In this document: positions 7,445 to 15,044 of the stretch, in pieces | Layout of the letters: every line of letters begins with the position of its first letter | Position numbering within the stretch: position 1 is the first letter of the stretch | Origin: Actinophytocola sp044466355 | GTDB taxonomy: Bacteria; Actinomycetota; Actinomycetes; Mycobacteriales; Pseudonocardiaceae | Length of the DNA: 64,000 bases | Reading direction: 5' to 3' | Assembly (NCBI RefSeq): GCF_044466355.1 | Contig: NZ_JBITMQ010000027.1 | Location: 1-64,000 of the forward strand | Made by a program: the position numbers and the translations under genes | The notes under the pieces: generated by a model | Told to the model about the DNA's origin: nothing | Databases searched by the model: none | Seen by the model: only the letters and a program-made list of their open reading frames with translations

Positions 7445-8542
7445 TCACGCGCGCTTGTAGAACGGGAGCTTCACCACTGACACCGGCATCGCCTTGCCGC
7501 GGATGTCGACGGTCAGCTTCGTGCCGGGTTCGGTGAGCGACGGCGGGACGTACGCCATCGCGATCGGGTGGCCCAGCGTCGGGGACAGGGCGCCGCTCGT
7601 CACCGTGCCGGCCTGCGTGTCGCCGTCCATCACCGGGTAGCCGTGGCGGGCGGCGCGGCGGCCCTCGCCGACCAGGCCGACCAGCACCTGCTCCACCGCG
7701 TCACCCGCGTCGCGGCGCCGCTCCAGCGCCGCGCGGCCGACGAAGTCGGCGGGCTTGTCGAACTTGACCACGCGGCCGAGACCGGCGTCGAACGGGGTCA
7801 TGTCGGCGGTCAGCTCGTTGCCGTACAGCGGCATGCCGGCCTCCAGGCGCAGCGTGTCGCGGCACGCGAGGCCCGCGGGAAGGAGACCGTGCGACGAGCC
7901 CGCCGCCGACAGCGTCTCCCACACGTCCGCTGCGTGCGGGGCCTCCGCGTACACCTCGAACCCGTCCTCGCCCGTGTAGCCGGTGCGGGCCAGCAGCACG
8001 TCGTGCCCGCCGACGCGGGTCGGGACGCTGCCGTAGTACGGCAACGCGGACAGGTCCGCGTCGCAGACCGCGCCGATGATCTCCGCCGAGGCCGGGCCCT
8101 GCACGGCGATCAGCGCGCAGTCGGTCGACCGGTCGGTCACCTCGACCGTGAAGCCCTCGGCGCGCGACCTCAGTTCGGCGAACACCACCGCGGCGTTCGA
8201 CGCGTTCGCCACCACCATGAAGTGGTCCTCGCCGATCCGGTACACGACGAGGTCGTCGAGCACGCCGCCCTCGCCGTCGCAGATCATCGTGTACCTGGCG
8301 CGGCCCGGTTTGACCGCGGAGAGCTTGCCGACCAGCGCGTAGTCGAGCGCCCGCGCCGCCTCCGGGCCGGTCAGCTCGATCTCCCCCATGTGCGACAGGT
8401 CGAACAGGCCGGCGGCCTCCCGCACGGCCTTGTGCTCGGCCAGTTCGCTGCCGTACCGGAGCGGCATCGACCAGCCAGCGAAGTCGGTGAACGACGCACC
8501 GAGCTTGGAATGCACCTCGTGCAGCGGCGACAGTGTGCTCAT
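7445..8542 (-). CDS. gcvT: Aminomethyltransferase, glycine cleavage system T protein
   Basis: A 365-residue T protein that moves the aminomethyl carbon from the lipoyl H protein to tetrahydrofolate. Diagnostic segments are LHEVHSKLGASFTDFAGWSMP, FDLSHMGEIELTG, the folate-binding LARTGYTGEDGFEVY and the C-terminal barrel domain. The start is at MSTLSPLHEV; a GGGG run lies just upstream, and the open frame upstream of this is not conserved in type. The other glycine cleavage genes (gcvP, gcvH) are not in the window. Its ATG shares bases with the divergent start at 8541, so the two genes leave a joint start point with no spacer. Confidence 0.96.
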   Translation of the reverse strand: MSTLSPLHEVHSKLGASFTDFAGWSMPLRYGSELAEHKAVREAAGLFDLSHMGEIELTGPEAARALDYALVGKLSAVKPGRARYTMICDGEGGVLDDLVVYRIGEDHFMVVANASNAAVVFAELRSRAEGFTVEVTDRSTDCALIAVQGPASAEIIGAVCDADLSALPYYGSVPTRVGGHDVLLARTGYTGEDGFEVYAEAPHAADVWETLSAAGSSHGLLPAGLACRDTLRLEAGMPLYGNELTADMTPFDAGLGRVVKFDKPADFVGRAALERRRDAGDAVEQVLVGLVGEGRRAARHGYPVMDGDTQAGTVTSGALSPTLGHPIAMAYVPPSLTEPGTKLTVDIRGKAMPVSVVKLPFYKRA

Positions 8543-8936
8543 GACCCCGATCCTGCCCGCTGGGACGCCCGCCCGGAACAACGGGGGTATCCGGCGTGCC
8601 GCGCCGCTCGTCGCCGGTCTCGCCTACGCCGCGTTCGGCGCGGGTTTCGCCAGCCACAGCACGGGTGCGCTGGTCGCCGTGCTGGTCCCGGCGACCGCCG
8701 TGCTGGCCGCGGTCCTCGTGCTGCGCCGCCCCCGCGCACCGGCCGCGAGACCGGTGCGCACCCACCTGCCCTGGCTGCTCTGGGTGCTCGCGTTCGGCGT
8801 CTGGGAGCTGGCCGCGCTGTTCGCGGGCGACCTGACGATCAGCCTGCTCATGGACCCGGTCCTGGCGATCTACCCGGTGCGGGTCGCGGGCTGGGCACTC
8901 TGGCTGTGGGGCGGCTGGCTCCTGGTGCGACGATGA
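8541..8936 (+). CDS. Small multi-pass membrane protein, function unknown
   Basis: A 131-residue hydrophobic protein with about four membrane segments: 25-40 (GLAYAAFGAGFASHST area), 42-60 (VAVLVPATAVLAAVLVL), 75-93 (LPWLLWVLAFGVWELAALFAG) and 100-128. The start is the ATG at 8541, whose bases overlap the gcvT start on the other strand (CATG at 8540-8543), so no untranslated leader separates them. It overlaps the next small gene by ATGA. No family was recognised with confidence. Confidence 0.65.
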   Translation: MTPILPAGTPARNNGGIRRAAPLVAGLAYAAFGAGFASHSTGALVAVLVPATAVLAAVLVLRRPRAPAARPVRTHLPWLLWVLAFGVWELAALFAGDLTISLLMDPVLAIYPVRVAGWALWLWGGWLLVRR

Positions 8937-9103
8937 TCTTCGGTGCTGGTTTCGTGCTGCTCGGCCTGGTTGGTCTCATTGTGCAACTGAGACGTCCGGC
9001 GCTGGCCGCCGAGTTGCTCGCCATGCTGGTGGCCACCCGAGCCGGCCGGGTCCTGACGGTGCTCGTCTGGGGCTGGCTCGGGTGGCACTTCCTCGCGCGT
9101 TAG
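8933..9103 (+). CDS. Short membrane protein (56 aa), function unknown
   Basis: A 56-residue protein starting MIFGAGFVLLGLVGLIVQL. Two hydrophobic segments (about 2-19 and 37-53) flank a short amphipathic stretch containing ELLAMLVATRAGR. Its ATG overlaps the stop of the preceding gene (ATGA, 8933-8936), so the two are almost certainly co-translated. It converges with the next gene, overlapping it by four bases. Short partners of this form occur next to similar membrane genes in related actinomycetes, but no function is known to me. Confidence 0.65.
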   Translation: MIFGAGFVLLGLVGLIVQLRRPALAAELLAMLVATRAGRVLTVLVWGWLGWHFLAR

Positions 9104-10017
9104 GGGAACAGCGTCATGGCCGGGTCGATGGCGATCTCGACCAGCTGATCGAGGGTGAGCGGTGGCGCGGTCGCCGTGGCGGGCGTGTTGTACTTGCTGG
9201 ACGTGGCGACGTTCTCGGCCTGGACCAGAATCGACGTCCCGTCGTCGCGGACGGCCACGACCCGGTGCATGACGACGCCGCCCTCGAAACCCACCGTCTG
9301 CTTGACGATCTCCTCACCGTTCGGGCCGGTCTCCGCCGCGCAGAACGTCCGGTTCGGCAGCCCGATCCCGTCGCACGAGCCGCGCTCGTCGGGGTGGAAG
9401 TCCGGCTCCACGAGCATCAGGAGGTTGCCGTCGCCATCCGGCGCCGTCGTGGTGGCGGTGGACTCCAGGCGCCCCTGGGCGTCGCAGATCGGCAGCTCCT
9501 CGCCGGGCTCGACGATCTGGTAGAACTCGAGCGGCCCGCGTGTCGTGCCCTTCGGGTATTCGTGGTTCGGCGACAGCGCCAGGTCCGGCCGCTGCGCCAT
9601 GACCGCGTCCGTGGCCGCCTGCAGGAGGCGGTCGGCCGCCTCCCCCGCGGACTCCAGGTCCTCCCTCTCGCACGCCGGTGGCGGCACCGCGTCGCCCCCG
9701 ACAGGGACCCCCACGACGTCGGTGGACGCACTGGACGTCCCCGTCGGGGGCGGCGGCGCCGTCCTCGACGAGGGCGGCGCCGACGAGGTCGTGGTCGTCG
9801 GCGCCGCCACGCCGACGGCCGGGCTCCCGTCGTCGTCCCGCGTCATCGTGTACGCGACGGCCCCGGTCAGCAGTACGACCGCCACCCCGGTCGCGACCGC
9901 CGGGTTCGCCATCTGGCGAACCCTGGCCGCGCGGCGGCCGCGGGCGATGGCCGCGTCCACGTCGACCGTGGACGGCGGCACCTCCCCGATCGCGTCGTCG
10001 AACAGTTGCTTGTCCAT
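9100..10017 (-). CDS. Single-pass membrane protein, probable partner (anti-sigma-like) of the sigma factor
   Basis: A 305-residue protein. Residues 1-36 are cytoplasmic (MDKQLFDDAIGEVPPSTVDV then an Arg-rich stretch). A membrane segment follows at about 38-58 (NPAVATGVAVVLLTGAVAY), then a Ser/Thr/Pro-rich linker and an outside domain of about 200 residues with several cysteines (PACERED, PICDAQG, GSCDGIG, RTFCAAE). It lies 15 bases after the sigma factor gene, in the place and topology of an anti-sigma factor or sigma-linked membrane protein. It has no HXXXCXXC zinc motif, so anti-sigma activity is inferred from position only. Confidence 0.75.
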   Translation of the reverse strand: MDKQLFDDAIGEVPPSTVDVDAAIARGRRAARVRQMANPAVATGVAVVLLTGAVAYTMTRDDDGSPAVGVAAPTTTTSSAPPSSRTAPPPPTGTSSASTDVVGVPVGGDAVPPPACEREDLESAGEAADRLLQAATDAVMAQRPDLALSPNHEYPKGTTRGPLEFYQIVEPGEELPICDAQGRLESTATTTAPDGDGNLLMLVEPDFHPDERGSCDGIGLPNRTFCAAETGPNGEEIVKQTVGFEGGVVMHRVVAVRDDGTSILVQAENVATSSKYNTPATATAPPLTLDQLVEIAIDPAMTLFP

Positions 10018-10032
10018 TCCGCACCTTTCGCG

Positions 10033-10521
10033 CTAGTCGGCCCGTGCTGCCTTGGTGCGCAACGTGTCGAGCCCCCGCGCGGTCTGGCTCTTCACGGTGC
10101 CCACCGAGCAACCGAGGATCTCGGCGGTCTCCTCCACCGAGAGATCGCAGTAGAGGCGCAACACCACCGCTGCTCTGCGCCTGGGCGGCAGCCCGTCGAG
10201 CAGGTCGAGCAGCTGGGCCCGGCTGACCACCGCGAACTCCGTGGCCGAAGGCAGCTCGGGCAGCTCCTCCGCGACCTGCTCACGCCGCCACGGCCTGCGC
10301 TTCTCGTCCAGCCAGGTGCGCAGCAGCGCCTTGCGGACGTACGCGTCGATGCCGGGGGTCCCGCCGATCCGCGGCCAGTGCCGGTACAGCTTGCTGATGG
10401 TGATCGACACGAGGTCGTCCGCGGTGTGCCAGTCCCGGCACAGGAGGTACGCGGTGCGCCGCATGGTCTCCATCCGAGCCACCACGTACTCGCGGTACGT
10501 GTTCTCCTCGGCGCGTTTCAC
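10033..10521 (-). CDS. ECF-type (SigE-like actinobacterial family) RNA polymerase sigma factor
   Basis: A 162-residue sigma factor with region 2 (TAYLLCRDWHTADDLVSITISKLYRHW, where the DDL motif is typical) and region 4 (DGLPPRRRAAVVLRLYCDLSVEETAEILGCSVGTVKSQTARGL, a helix-turn-helix). The GTG start at 10521 has AGGAGG eight bases upstream. The short gap to the membrane protein gene downstream indicates an operon in which that protein probably restrains or senses for this sigma factor. Its regulon cannot be read from this window. Confidence 0.93.
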   Translation of the reverse strand: MKRAEENTYREYVVARMETMRRTAYLLCRDWHTADDLVSITISKLYRHWPRIGGTPGIDAYVRKALLRTWLDEKRRPWRREQVAEELPELPSATEFAVVSRAQLLDLLDGLPPRRRAAVVLRLYCDLSVEETAEILGCSVGTVKSQTARGLDTLRTKAARAD

Positions 10522-10588
10522 CCCGGTGACCTCCTGTGTCGTCCCTCTACAACATCAGGAACGCGGCCCGGATGCGACGAGGTTGCCT

Positions 10589-11329
10589 CTAGTCGAGACG
10601 AAATCCGAACGGGAGCTCCAGCCGGTGCGCGGCGAGCAGCTCGGCGTCGGCCAGCAGCTCGCGGGTCGGGCCGTCGGCGACCACCACGCCGTCGTCGACC
10701 AGCACGCTGCGCGGGCACAGCTGTAGCGCGTACGGCAGGTCGTGGGTGACCATCAGCATGGTGGCGCCCAGCGACAGCAGCACCTCGGCCAGCTCACGGC
10801 GTGCGACCGGCTCCAGGTTCGCCGACGGTTCGTCCAGCACGAGGATCTCCGGGTCGCACGCCAGCACAGTGGCGAGCGCGACGCGGCGACGCTGCCCGCC
10901 CGACAGGTGCAGCGGTGACCGGTCGATGTGCGCGGTCATGCCGACCGCGTCGAGCGCCTGGTGCACCCGTGCGTCCAGCTCGGCGCCGCGCAGCCCGAAG
11001 TTGGCGGGGCCGAACGCGACGTCCTCGCGGACGGTCTGCATGAACAGCTGGTCGTCGGGGTCCTGGAACACGATGCCGACGCGGCGGCGGATCTCGTGCA
11101 GGTTGGCCTTCTCCACCGGCAGCCCGGCGACCTCGATGGTGCCCGCGCCCGCGGTCAGCACGCCGTTGAGGTGCAGCACCAGTGTGGTCTTGCCCGCGCC
11201 GTTCGGGCCGAGCACGGCCACCCGCTCCCCCGGCTCGACCCGCAGGTCGATGCCGTAGAGCGCCTGGTGCCCGTCCGGGTAGGCGAAGGCGAGGCCCTTG
11301 ACCGACAGCGCGGGTGTCACGGGACCCAT
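10589..11329 (-). CDS. cbiO: Energy-coupling ABC transporter ATPase (cobalt/nickel type)
   Basis: A 246-residue ATPase with Walker A (GPNGAGKTT), Q loop (FQDPDDQLF), the signature LSGGQRRRVALA, Walker B (EILVLDEPSANLEP) and the switch His (MVTHDLPYA). It is the nucleotide-binding subunit of the CbiMNQO-type importer encoded just upstream. The start is ambiguous: ATG at 11329 overlaps cbiQ by 13 bases; a GTG at 11320 gives a GTGA overlap like those in the rest of this operon. Both give the same domain. It is the last gene of a four-gene operon. Confidence 0.94.
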   Translation of the reverse strand: MGPVTPALSVKGLAFAYPDGHQALYGIDLRVEPGERVAVLGPNGAGKTTLVLHLNGVLTAGAGTIEVAGLPVEKANLHEIRRRVGIVFQDPDDQLFMQTVREDVAFGPANFGLRGAELDARVHQALDAVGMTAHIDRSPLHLSGGQRRRVALATVLACDPEILVLDEPSANLEPVARRELAEVLLSLGATMLMVTHDLPYALQLCPRSVLVDDGVVVADGPTRELLADAELLAAHRLELPFGFRLD

Positions 11330-12048
11330 ACTGCCGTGGCGAGCACGGCGGCCGTGACCAGCACCGGAGTGAGGCCGGCGAGCCAGGTCGCGAGGCGGGC
11401 GGGCCTGCCGCGGTCGGGCATGGCGCCGGTCCAGCCGCGCGACACCATCGCGAGGTGCACCCGCTCGCCGCGTTCGTAGCTGCGGATGAACAGGGCGCCG
11501 ATGCCGCGTGCGGTCGCGCCGACCTGCCACAGGAACCGGGGGTCGTGCCCCCGGGAGATCCTGGCGAGCCGCATCCGCCGCGCCTCGGCGGCGATGACCT
11601 CCAGGTACCGCAGCATCAGCGTCGCGATCGTGGTCAGCACGGCGGGCGTGCGCAGCCGCTGCAGGCCCACGATCAGCTCACGCGGGGTGGTCGTCGCCGC
11701 CAGGGTCAGCGAGGTGAGGACGCCGAGCGTGCCCTTGGCGAGGATGTTCCACCCGGCGAGCGCACCCGCCACTCCCCCGAACAACGGCATGAGCAGCGCG
11801 ATCACCACGAACGGCACCTCGATCAGCGCGCGTTTCGCGACGTGCGAGACGGGCACCCGCGCGATCCGCCAGACGGTGACGATCAGCAGGAGGTACAGCC
11901 CGAACGCCCAGTACTCCTCGCGCGGGGTGGCGACCACGCCGATGACCGTCAGTAGCGCGGCGACGATCTTGACCTGGGCGGGCAGCCGGTGGACGGGCGA
12001 GTCCCCCGGGTGGTGCAGGACGTGCGTGCCCGCGTGACCAGCGCTCAT
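11317..12048 (-). CDS. cbiQ: Energy-coupling transmembrane protein CbiQ/EcfT
   Basis: A 243-residue membrane protein with about five hydrophobic helices and the two coupling motifs of EcfT proteins in the cytoplasmic region (EARRMRLARISRG and SYERGERVHLAMVSRGW), which dock the ATPases. It links the substrate-binding CbiM to the CbiO ATPase. It overlaps the upstream gene by four bases and the downstream ATPase by three to 13 bases. A short polar N-terminus (HPGDSPVHRLPAQVKI) is typical for the family. Confidence 0.95.
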   Translation of the reverse strand: MSAGHAGTHVLHHPGDSPVHRLPAQVKIVAALLTVIGVVATPREEYWAFGLYLLLIVTVWRIARVPVSHVAKRALIEVPFVVIALLMPLFGGVAGALAGWNILAKGTLGVLTSLTLAATTTPRELIVGLQRLRTPAVLTTIATLMLRYLEVIAAEARRMRLARISRGHDPRFLWQVGATARGIGALFIRSYERGERVHLAMVSRGWTGAMPDRGRPARLATWLAGLTPVLVTAAVLATAVWVP

Positions 12049-12413
12049 TCTTCGCGGCTGTCGTCCTGCTTCGCCGGGCGGCGGCGCAGCACCCAGAACA
12101 GGCCACCGGCGACGACCAGCGTGCCCACGACGCCCAGCACCCCGGCGACGCCGGTGAACCGGTCGTCACCGCCGACCGCGTAGTCGGCCAGCGGGCCGTC
12201 CGCGAGGTCGTGGTCCTCCGCGTTCCTGGCGATGCAGTCGCCGGTCAGCTCCTCCCCCGCGTCGGTCTCCACGACCTCGCACCCCTCGAGCGTGGCCGAG
12301 TCGAGACCGTCCGGGTCGGCGTCGGCGAAGTAGGACAGCACCCCGGCGAACACGAGCGCCACGAGCGCGAAGGCCGCGAAGAACAGCCAGGTCTTCCTCG
12401 TCGTGGTGCTCAT
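12045..12413 (-). CDS. PDGLE-domain protein, CbiN-like small subunit of the cobalt/nickel importer
   Basis: A 122-residue protein with an N-terminal membrane segment (about 8-28), an external loop that begins ADPDGLDSATLEGCE, close to the PDGLE signature of CbiN-like proteins, and a second membrane segment near 90-108 followed by a basic tail (RRRPAKQDD). It overlaps CbiM and CbiQ genes by four bases at each end. In the family this subunit works with CbiM to admit the metal ion. The loop has two cysteines (EGCEVV, GDCIAR), which might be a disulfide. Confidence 0.88.
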   Translation of the reverse strand: MSTTTRKTWLFFAAFALVALVFAGVLSYFADADPDGLDSATLEGCEVVETDAGEELTGDCIARNAEDHDLADGPLADYAVGGDDRFTGVAGVLGVVGTLVVAGGLFWVLRRRPAKQDDSREE

Positions 12414-13087
12414 GCCGCGCTCCGGATCTCCAGTGGCTTCCCGGTGCCCCGCAGCAGGTGCACGAGGTCGGGCCGGGCGGCGGCGACCGCGGTGACCGTG
12501 AGCGCGGTGATGATCCCCTCGCCGATGCCGATCAGCGCGTGCAGCCCGACCACGGTGGCGGTCACCCCGCCCAGGGAGAACGTCGCGTCACCGCCCATCG
12601 CGAACTGGAGCACGAACCCGAGCGACGCGGCCACGGTGTTGACGAACGCGGCCAGGAACGCGACCGCGGCGAGCCCCGCCCTGCCGCGCGTGGCGAACGA
12701 CCGCAGCGTGACCGCGACCAGGTAGCCCGCGGCGGTGCCGATGAGCGCCATGTTCGTGATGTTGGCGCCGAGCGCGGTCAGCCCGCCGTCGGCGAACACG
12801 AGCGCCTGCACGAGCAGCACGATGCCGACGCACAGCGCGCCGACGTACGGCCCGGCGAGGATCGCGGCGAGCGCGCCACCGAGCAGGTGGCCGCTGACCC
12901 CCGGCAGGATCGGGAAGTTGAGCATCTGGGTGGCGAACACGAAGGCGGCGACGAGACCGGCCATCGGCGCGGTGCGGTCGTCGAGGTCACGGCGAGCGCC
13001 GACCATGGCCACGGCCATGCCGACCACCGCCACCCCGCCGAAGATCAGCGAGGTGGGGGCGTTGATCAGGCCGTCGCTCATGTGCAT
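12410..13087 (-). CDS. cbiM: Cobalt/nickel transport substrate-binding membrane protein CbiM
   Basis: A 225-residue membrane protein with the family opening MHMSDGLINAPTSL, where the extreme N-terminal Met-His binds the metal; this makes 13087 the correct start rather than upstream GTG codons. Further family segments are FPILPGVSGHLLGGALAAILAGP and FADGGLTALGANITNMALIG. It is the first gene of the cbiMN-cbiQ-cbiO operon. The space to the divergent AraC gene is under 100 bases, too short for a cobalamin riboswitch, so control by a protein regulator is more likely. Whether the ion is Co or Ni is not decided. Confidence 0.95.
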   Translation of the reverse strand: MHMSDGLINAPTSLIFGGVAVVGMAVAMVGARRDLDDRTAPMAGLVAAFVFATQMLNFPILPGVSGHLLGGALAAILAGPYVGALCVGIVLLVQALVFADGGLTALGANITNMALIGTAAGYLVAVTLRSFATRGRAGLAAVAFLAAFVNTVAASLGFVLQFAMGGDATFSLGGVTATVVGLHALIGIGEGIITALTVTAVAAARPDLVHLLRGTGKPLEIRSAA

Positions 13088-13179
13088 GGCTACGGTTGCG
13101 GACACGTCGGCCAGCCTAGATACCAATCACCCGCAATCGCCAGTATGTGGCAACAACTATCCGGCATACGCTGGGTGAC

Positions 13180-13905
13180 ATGACGTCGGCCATTCCGCCG
13201 GACGAGCGGCTGCGCCCCCTGCTGACCAGGGATTACGTGCGCTTCCGCCAGCCCACCGAGGACGGCGCCGCCTGGCTGGCGCCGCCGTCGACCGCCGTCA
13301 CTGTGATCATCAACATGGGCGACGCGTTCGGCGGCCTGCCCGAAGCGTTCGTGGCGGGCCCGTCCGACGCCTGTGACGTGGTGACGATGGACGGCGAGAT
13401 CGACTGCGTCGAGCTGAAGCTCACGCCGCTGGGCGCGTACCGCCTGTTCGGGCTGCCGGTGTCCGAGCTGACCAACCAGGTCGTCGACCTCACCGAACTG
13501 GCCGACCTGCGTCCCGGCCGCCTCGACGAGGACCTGCTGCGGCTCGCCGACGCCGGCCCGGAACCGGCGGGCGAGGTCGCGTGGGTGTGGCGGCGGCTGC
13601 ACGGCACGCACGGGAACACCCCGATCGCGGCCCTGGCCGCCGAGGTCGGCTGGAGCAGGCGGCACCTGGTCAACCGGTTCCGCGCGCAGACCGGCCTGGC
13701 GCCCAAGACGCTCGCGCGGGTGCTGCGGTTCGAGGAGCTGCTGCGGCGGCTGCCCGGCACCGAACTCGCCGAGGCCGCGGCGGCGTGCGGGTACTACGAC
13801 CAGGCGCACATGAACCGCGACTTCCGCGAGTTCGCGGGCACCACGCCCGGCGCGTGGCTGGCCCGGTTCCCTTCCGTCCAATACCCGTGGGTGCGCGCGA
13901 CCTAG
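13180..13905 (+). CDS. AraC-family transcriptional regulator with DUF6597-like N-terminus
   Basis: A 241-residue regulator. The N-terminal half (about 1-125) is a small beta-rich sensor domain (PDERLRPLLTRDYVRFRQPTEDGAAW onward in two parts) of the kind found in AraC proteins near VOC/glyoxalase genes. The C-terminal 100 residues hold two helix-turn-helix units (ALAAEVGWSRRHLVNRFRAQ and LAEAAAACGYYDQAHMNRDF) and the FAGTTPGAW end. The ATG at 13180 is chosen; a GTG at 13147 would extend into the divergent promoter space. The VOC gene starts 11 bases downstream and is the likely target or partner. Confidence 0.92.
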   Translation: MTSAIPPDERLRPLLTRDYVRFRQPTEDGAAWLAPPSTAVTVIINMGDAFGGLPEAFVAGPSDACDVVTMDGEIDCVELKLTPLGAYRLFGLPVSELTNQVVDLTELADLRPGRLDEDLLRLADAGPEPAGEVAWVWRRLHGTHGNTPIAALAAEVGWSRRHLVNRFRAQTGLAPKTLARVLRFEELLRRLPGTELAEAAAACGYYDQAHMNRDFREFAGTTPGAWLARFPSVQYPWVRAT

Positions 13906-13916
13906 CGTCCCCGGGC

Positions 13917-14300
13917 ATGAACATCTACGCCGCCGTCAACTACACCGAGCCCAACGCCGCCGTCGACTGGCTGTGCACAGCGTTCGGGTTCACCGCCGAG
14001 GACGTCTTCCACGACGACGCGGGCGTGGTCCAGCACGCCGTGCTGTCGCTGGGGACCGGGAAGATCATGGTCAGCGGCCCGCGCGAGCCCGGCTGGCTCG
14101 GGAGCACCGCCGCGGCCCCGCTCGCCTCGACCATCAGCCTGTACGCCGTCGTCGACGACCCGGTCGCGCACCGCGAGCGCGCGGCCGCGGCGGGCGCGAA
14201 GATCGTGCGCGAGCCGGAGCACACGGACTACGGGTCGCACGAGTACTCCGCCCGCGACCTCGACGGGAACCTGTGGTCGTTCGGCACCTACCGGCCCTGA
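13917..14300 (+). CDS. VOC-family (glyoxalase/bleomycin-resistance-like) protein
   Basis: A 127-residue protein with the paired beta-alpha-beta-beta-beta motifs of the vicinal oxygen chelate fold: MNIYAAVNYTEPNAAVDWLC, then VVQHAVLSLGTGKIMVSGP, then a second half ending YSARDLDGNLWSFGTY. It resembles PhnB/glyoxalase-like proteins; metal ligands and substrate are not certain. It follows the AraC gene by 11 bases, so the pair is probably one transcript. Its end overlaps the convergent gene at 14288 by 13 bases. Confidence 0.9.
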   Translation: MNIYAAVNYTEPNAAVDWLCTAFGFTAEDVFHDDAGVVQHAVLSLGTGKIMVSGPREPGWLGSTAAAPLASTISLYAVVDDPVAHRERAAAAGAKIVREPEHTDYGSHEYSARDLDGNLWSFGTYRP

Positions 14301-14914
14301 GGCGTGCTGACCCACAGCCACGCCCGCTGCACGGACTCCTTCATCGCGACGTCGACCAGCCGCACCCGGTCCGCGGTGACGGGCAGGTAGCCCGGTGCCA
14401 GGAACCGGCCGTTCGCCATGCCGATGACCAGCACGACCAGGTCGGCCTCGAGGTTGGTGGCGGCGACGCGGCGCAGCGGTTCGCTGTCCACGAGCCTGCT
14501 GATGTTGATCACGAGCGGCCCGGCGAGGCTGTTGCCGCCCGCGGGACCGGACCCGACGACCATCCGCAGCCGGATCCGGTCCCCGTGGACGGCGTTGTCC
14601 GCCGCGAGCCGGGTGGCCGCGGAACGCAACACCGTGGGCAGGAGCATCGTCGGGTCGCCGCGGGTGGGCAGGCACACCACGGTGCCGTCACCGGCGCCGC
14701 CCTCGTGGTCCACCTCGTCGACGGCGTCACCCAGGTCCGTGACCACCTGCGTCAGCAGCGCCTGCAGACGGTCCCGCAGGCGCTGCTGTGCCTGCTCGGT
14801 GCGTTGTCCGTAGCTGACGACGTCCACCGCGAACCCGAGCCGGTCGTCGCGTACCCGCCGCCCCCTCGCCGGCGGGTACGGCGAAGCCGTGGGCGGAGCG
14901 GGTTCCCTCGGCAT
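14288..14914 (-). CDS. Nucleotide-cyclase-like signalling domain protein
   Basis: A 208-residue soluble protein. After a Pro-rich N-terminus (1-25) it has a domain with a strand-forming start (RLGFAVDVVSYGQR), a GDGTVVCLP motif where class III cyclases carry their second metal-binding turn, then RIRLRMVVGSGPAGG and an ISRLVDSEPLR helix. This layout recurs in actinobacterial cyclase-like domains of unknown activity. The start at 14914 (MPREPAPP) is preferred. It is divergent from the unknown protein and Crp-type regulator starting at 15045, so the three may be one signalling unit. Catalysis is unproven; the first canonical metal Asp could be the one in FAVDV. Confidence 0.6.
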   Translation of the reverse strand: MPREPAPPTASPYPPARGRRVRDDRLGFAVDVVSYGQRTEQAQQRLRDRLQALLTQVVTDLGDAVDEVDHEGGAGDGTVVCLPTRGDPTMLLPTVLRSAATRLAADNAVHGDRIRLRMVVGSGPAGGNSLAGPLVINISRLVDSEPLRRVAATNLEADLVVLVIGMANGRFLAPGYLPVTADRVRLVDVAMKESVQRAWLWVSTPQGR

Positions 14915-14964
14915 GATTTCGACCGTAGCGGGGATTGATTTCGCGGCCAGGAAACGACCCGGAT

Positions 14965-15020
14965 TTGTCAAAGATATGTCCGGAGACAATTTGTGGACAC
15001 TTCGCCGGTGGACTTGACAA
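14965..15020. promoter_or_regulatory. Divergent promoter region with inverted TTGTCAA/TTGACAA words
   Basis: The 130-base space between two divergent genes contains TTGTCAA (14965-14971) and its exact inverse TTGACAA (15014-15020). Each reads as a TTGACA-like -35 element toward its own gene. Between them lies TGTC-CGGA-GACA. The spacing suggests back-to-back promoters or an operator for the Crp-type regulator encoded downstream. Confidence 0.4.
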
Positions 15021-15044
15021 TACACGTTCTGTAACCATGGTCAG

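Noticed and set aside
11320..11329. Firm choice of start for the CbiO-type ATPase
   Set aside because: Neither the ATG at 11329 nor the GTG at 11320 has a good ribosome site; both are given as alternatives rather than one being called certain.
13088..13179. Cobalamin riboswitch upstream of cbiM
   Set aside because: The divergent space is only about 90 bases and lacks the B12-box sequence, so the element would not fit.
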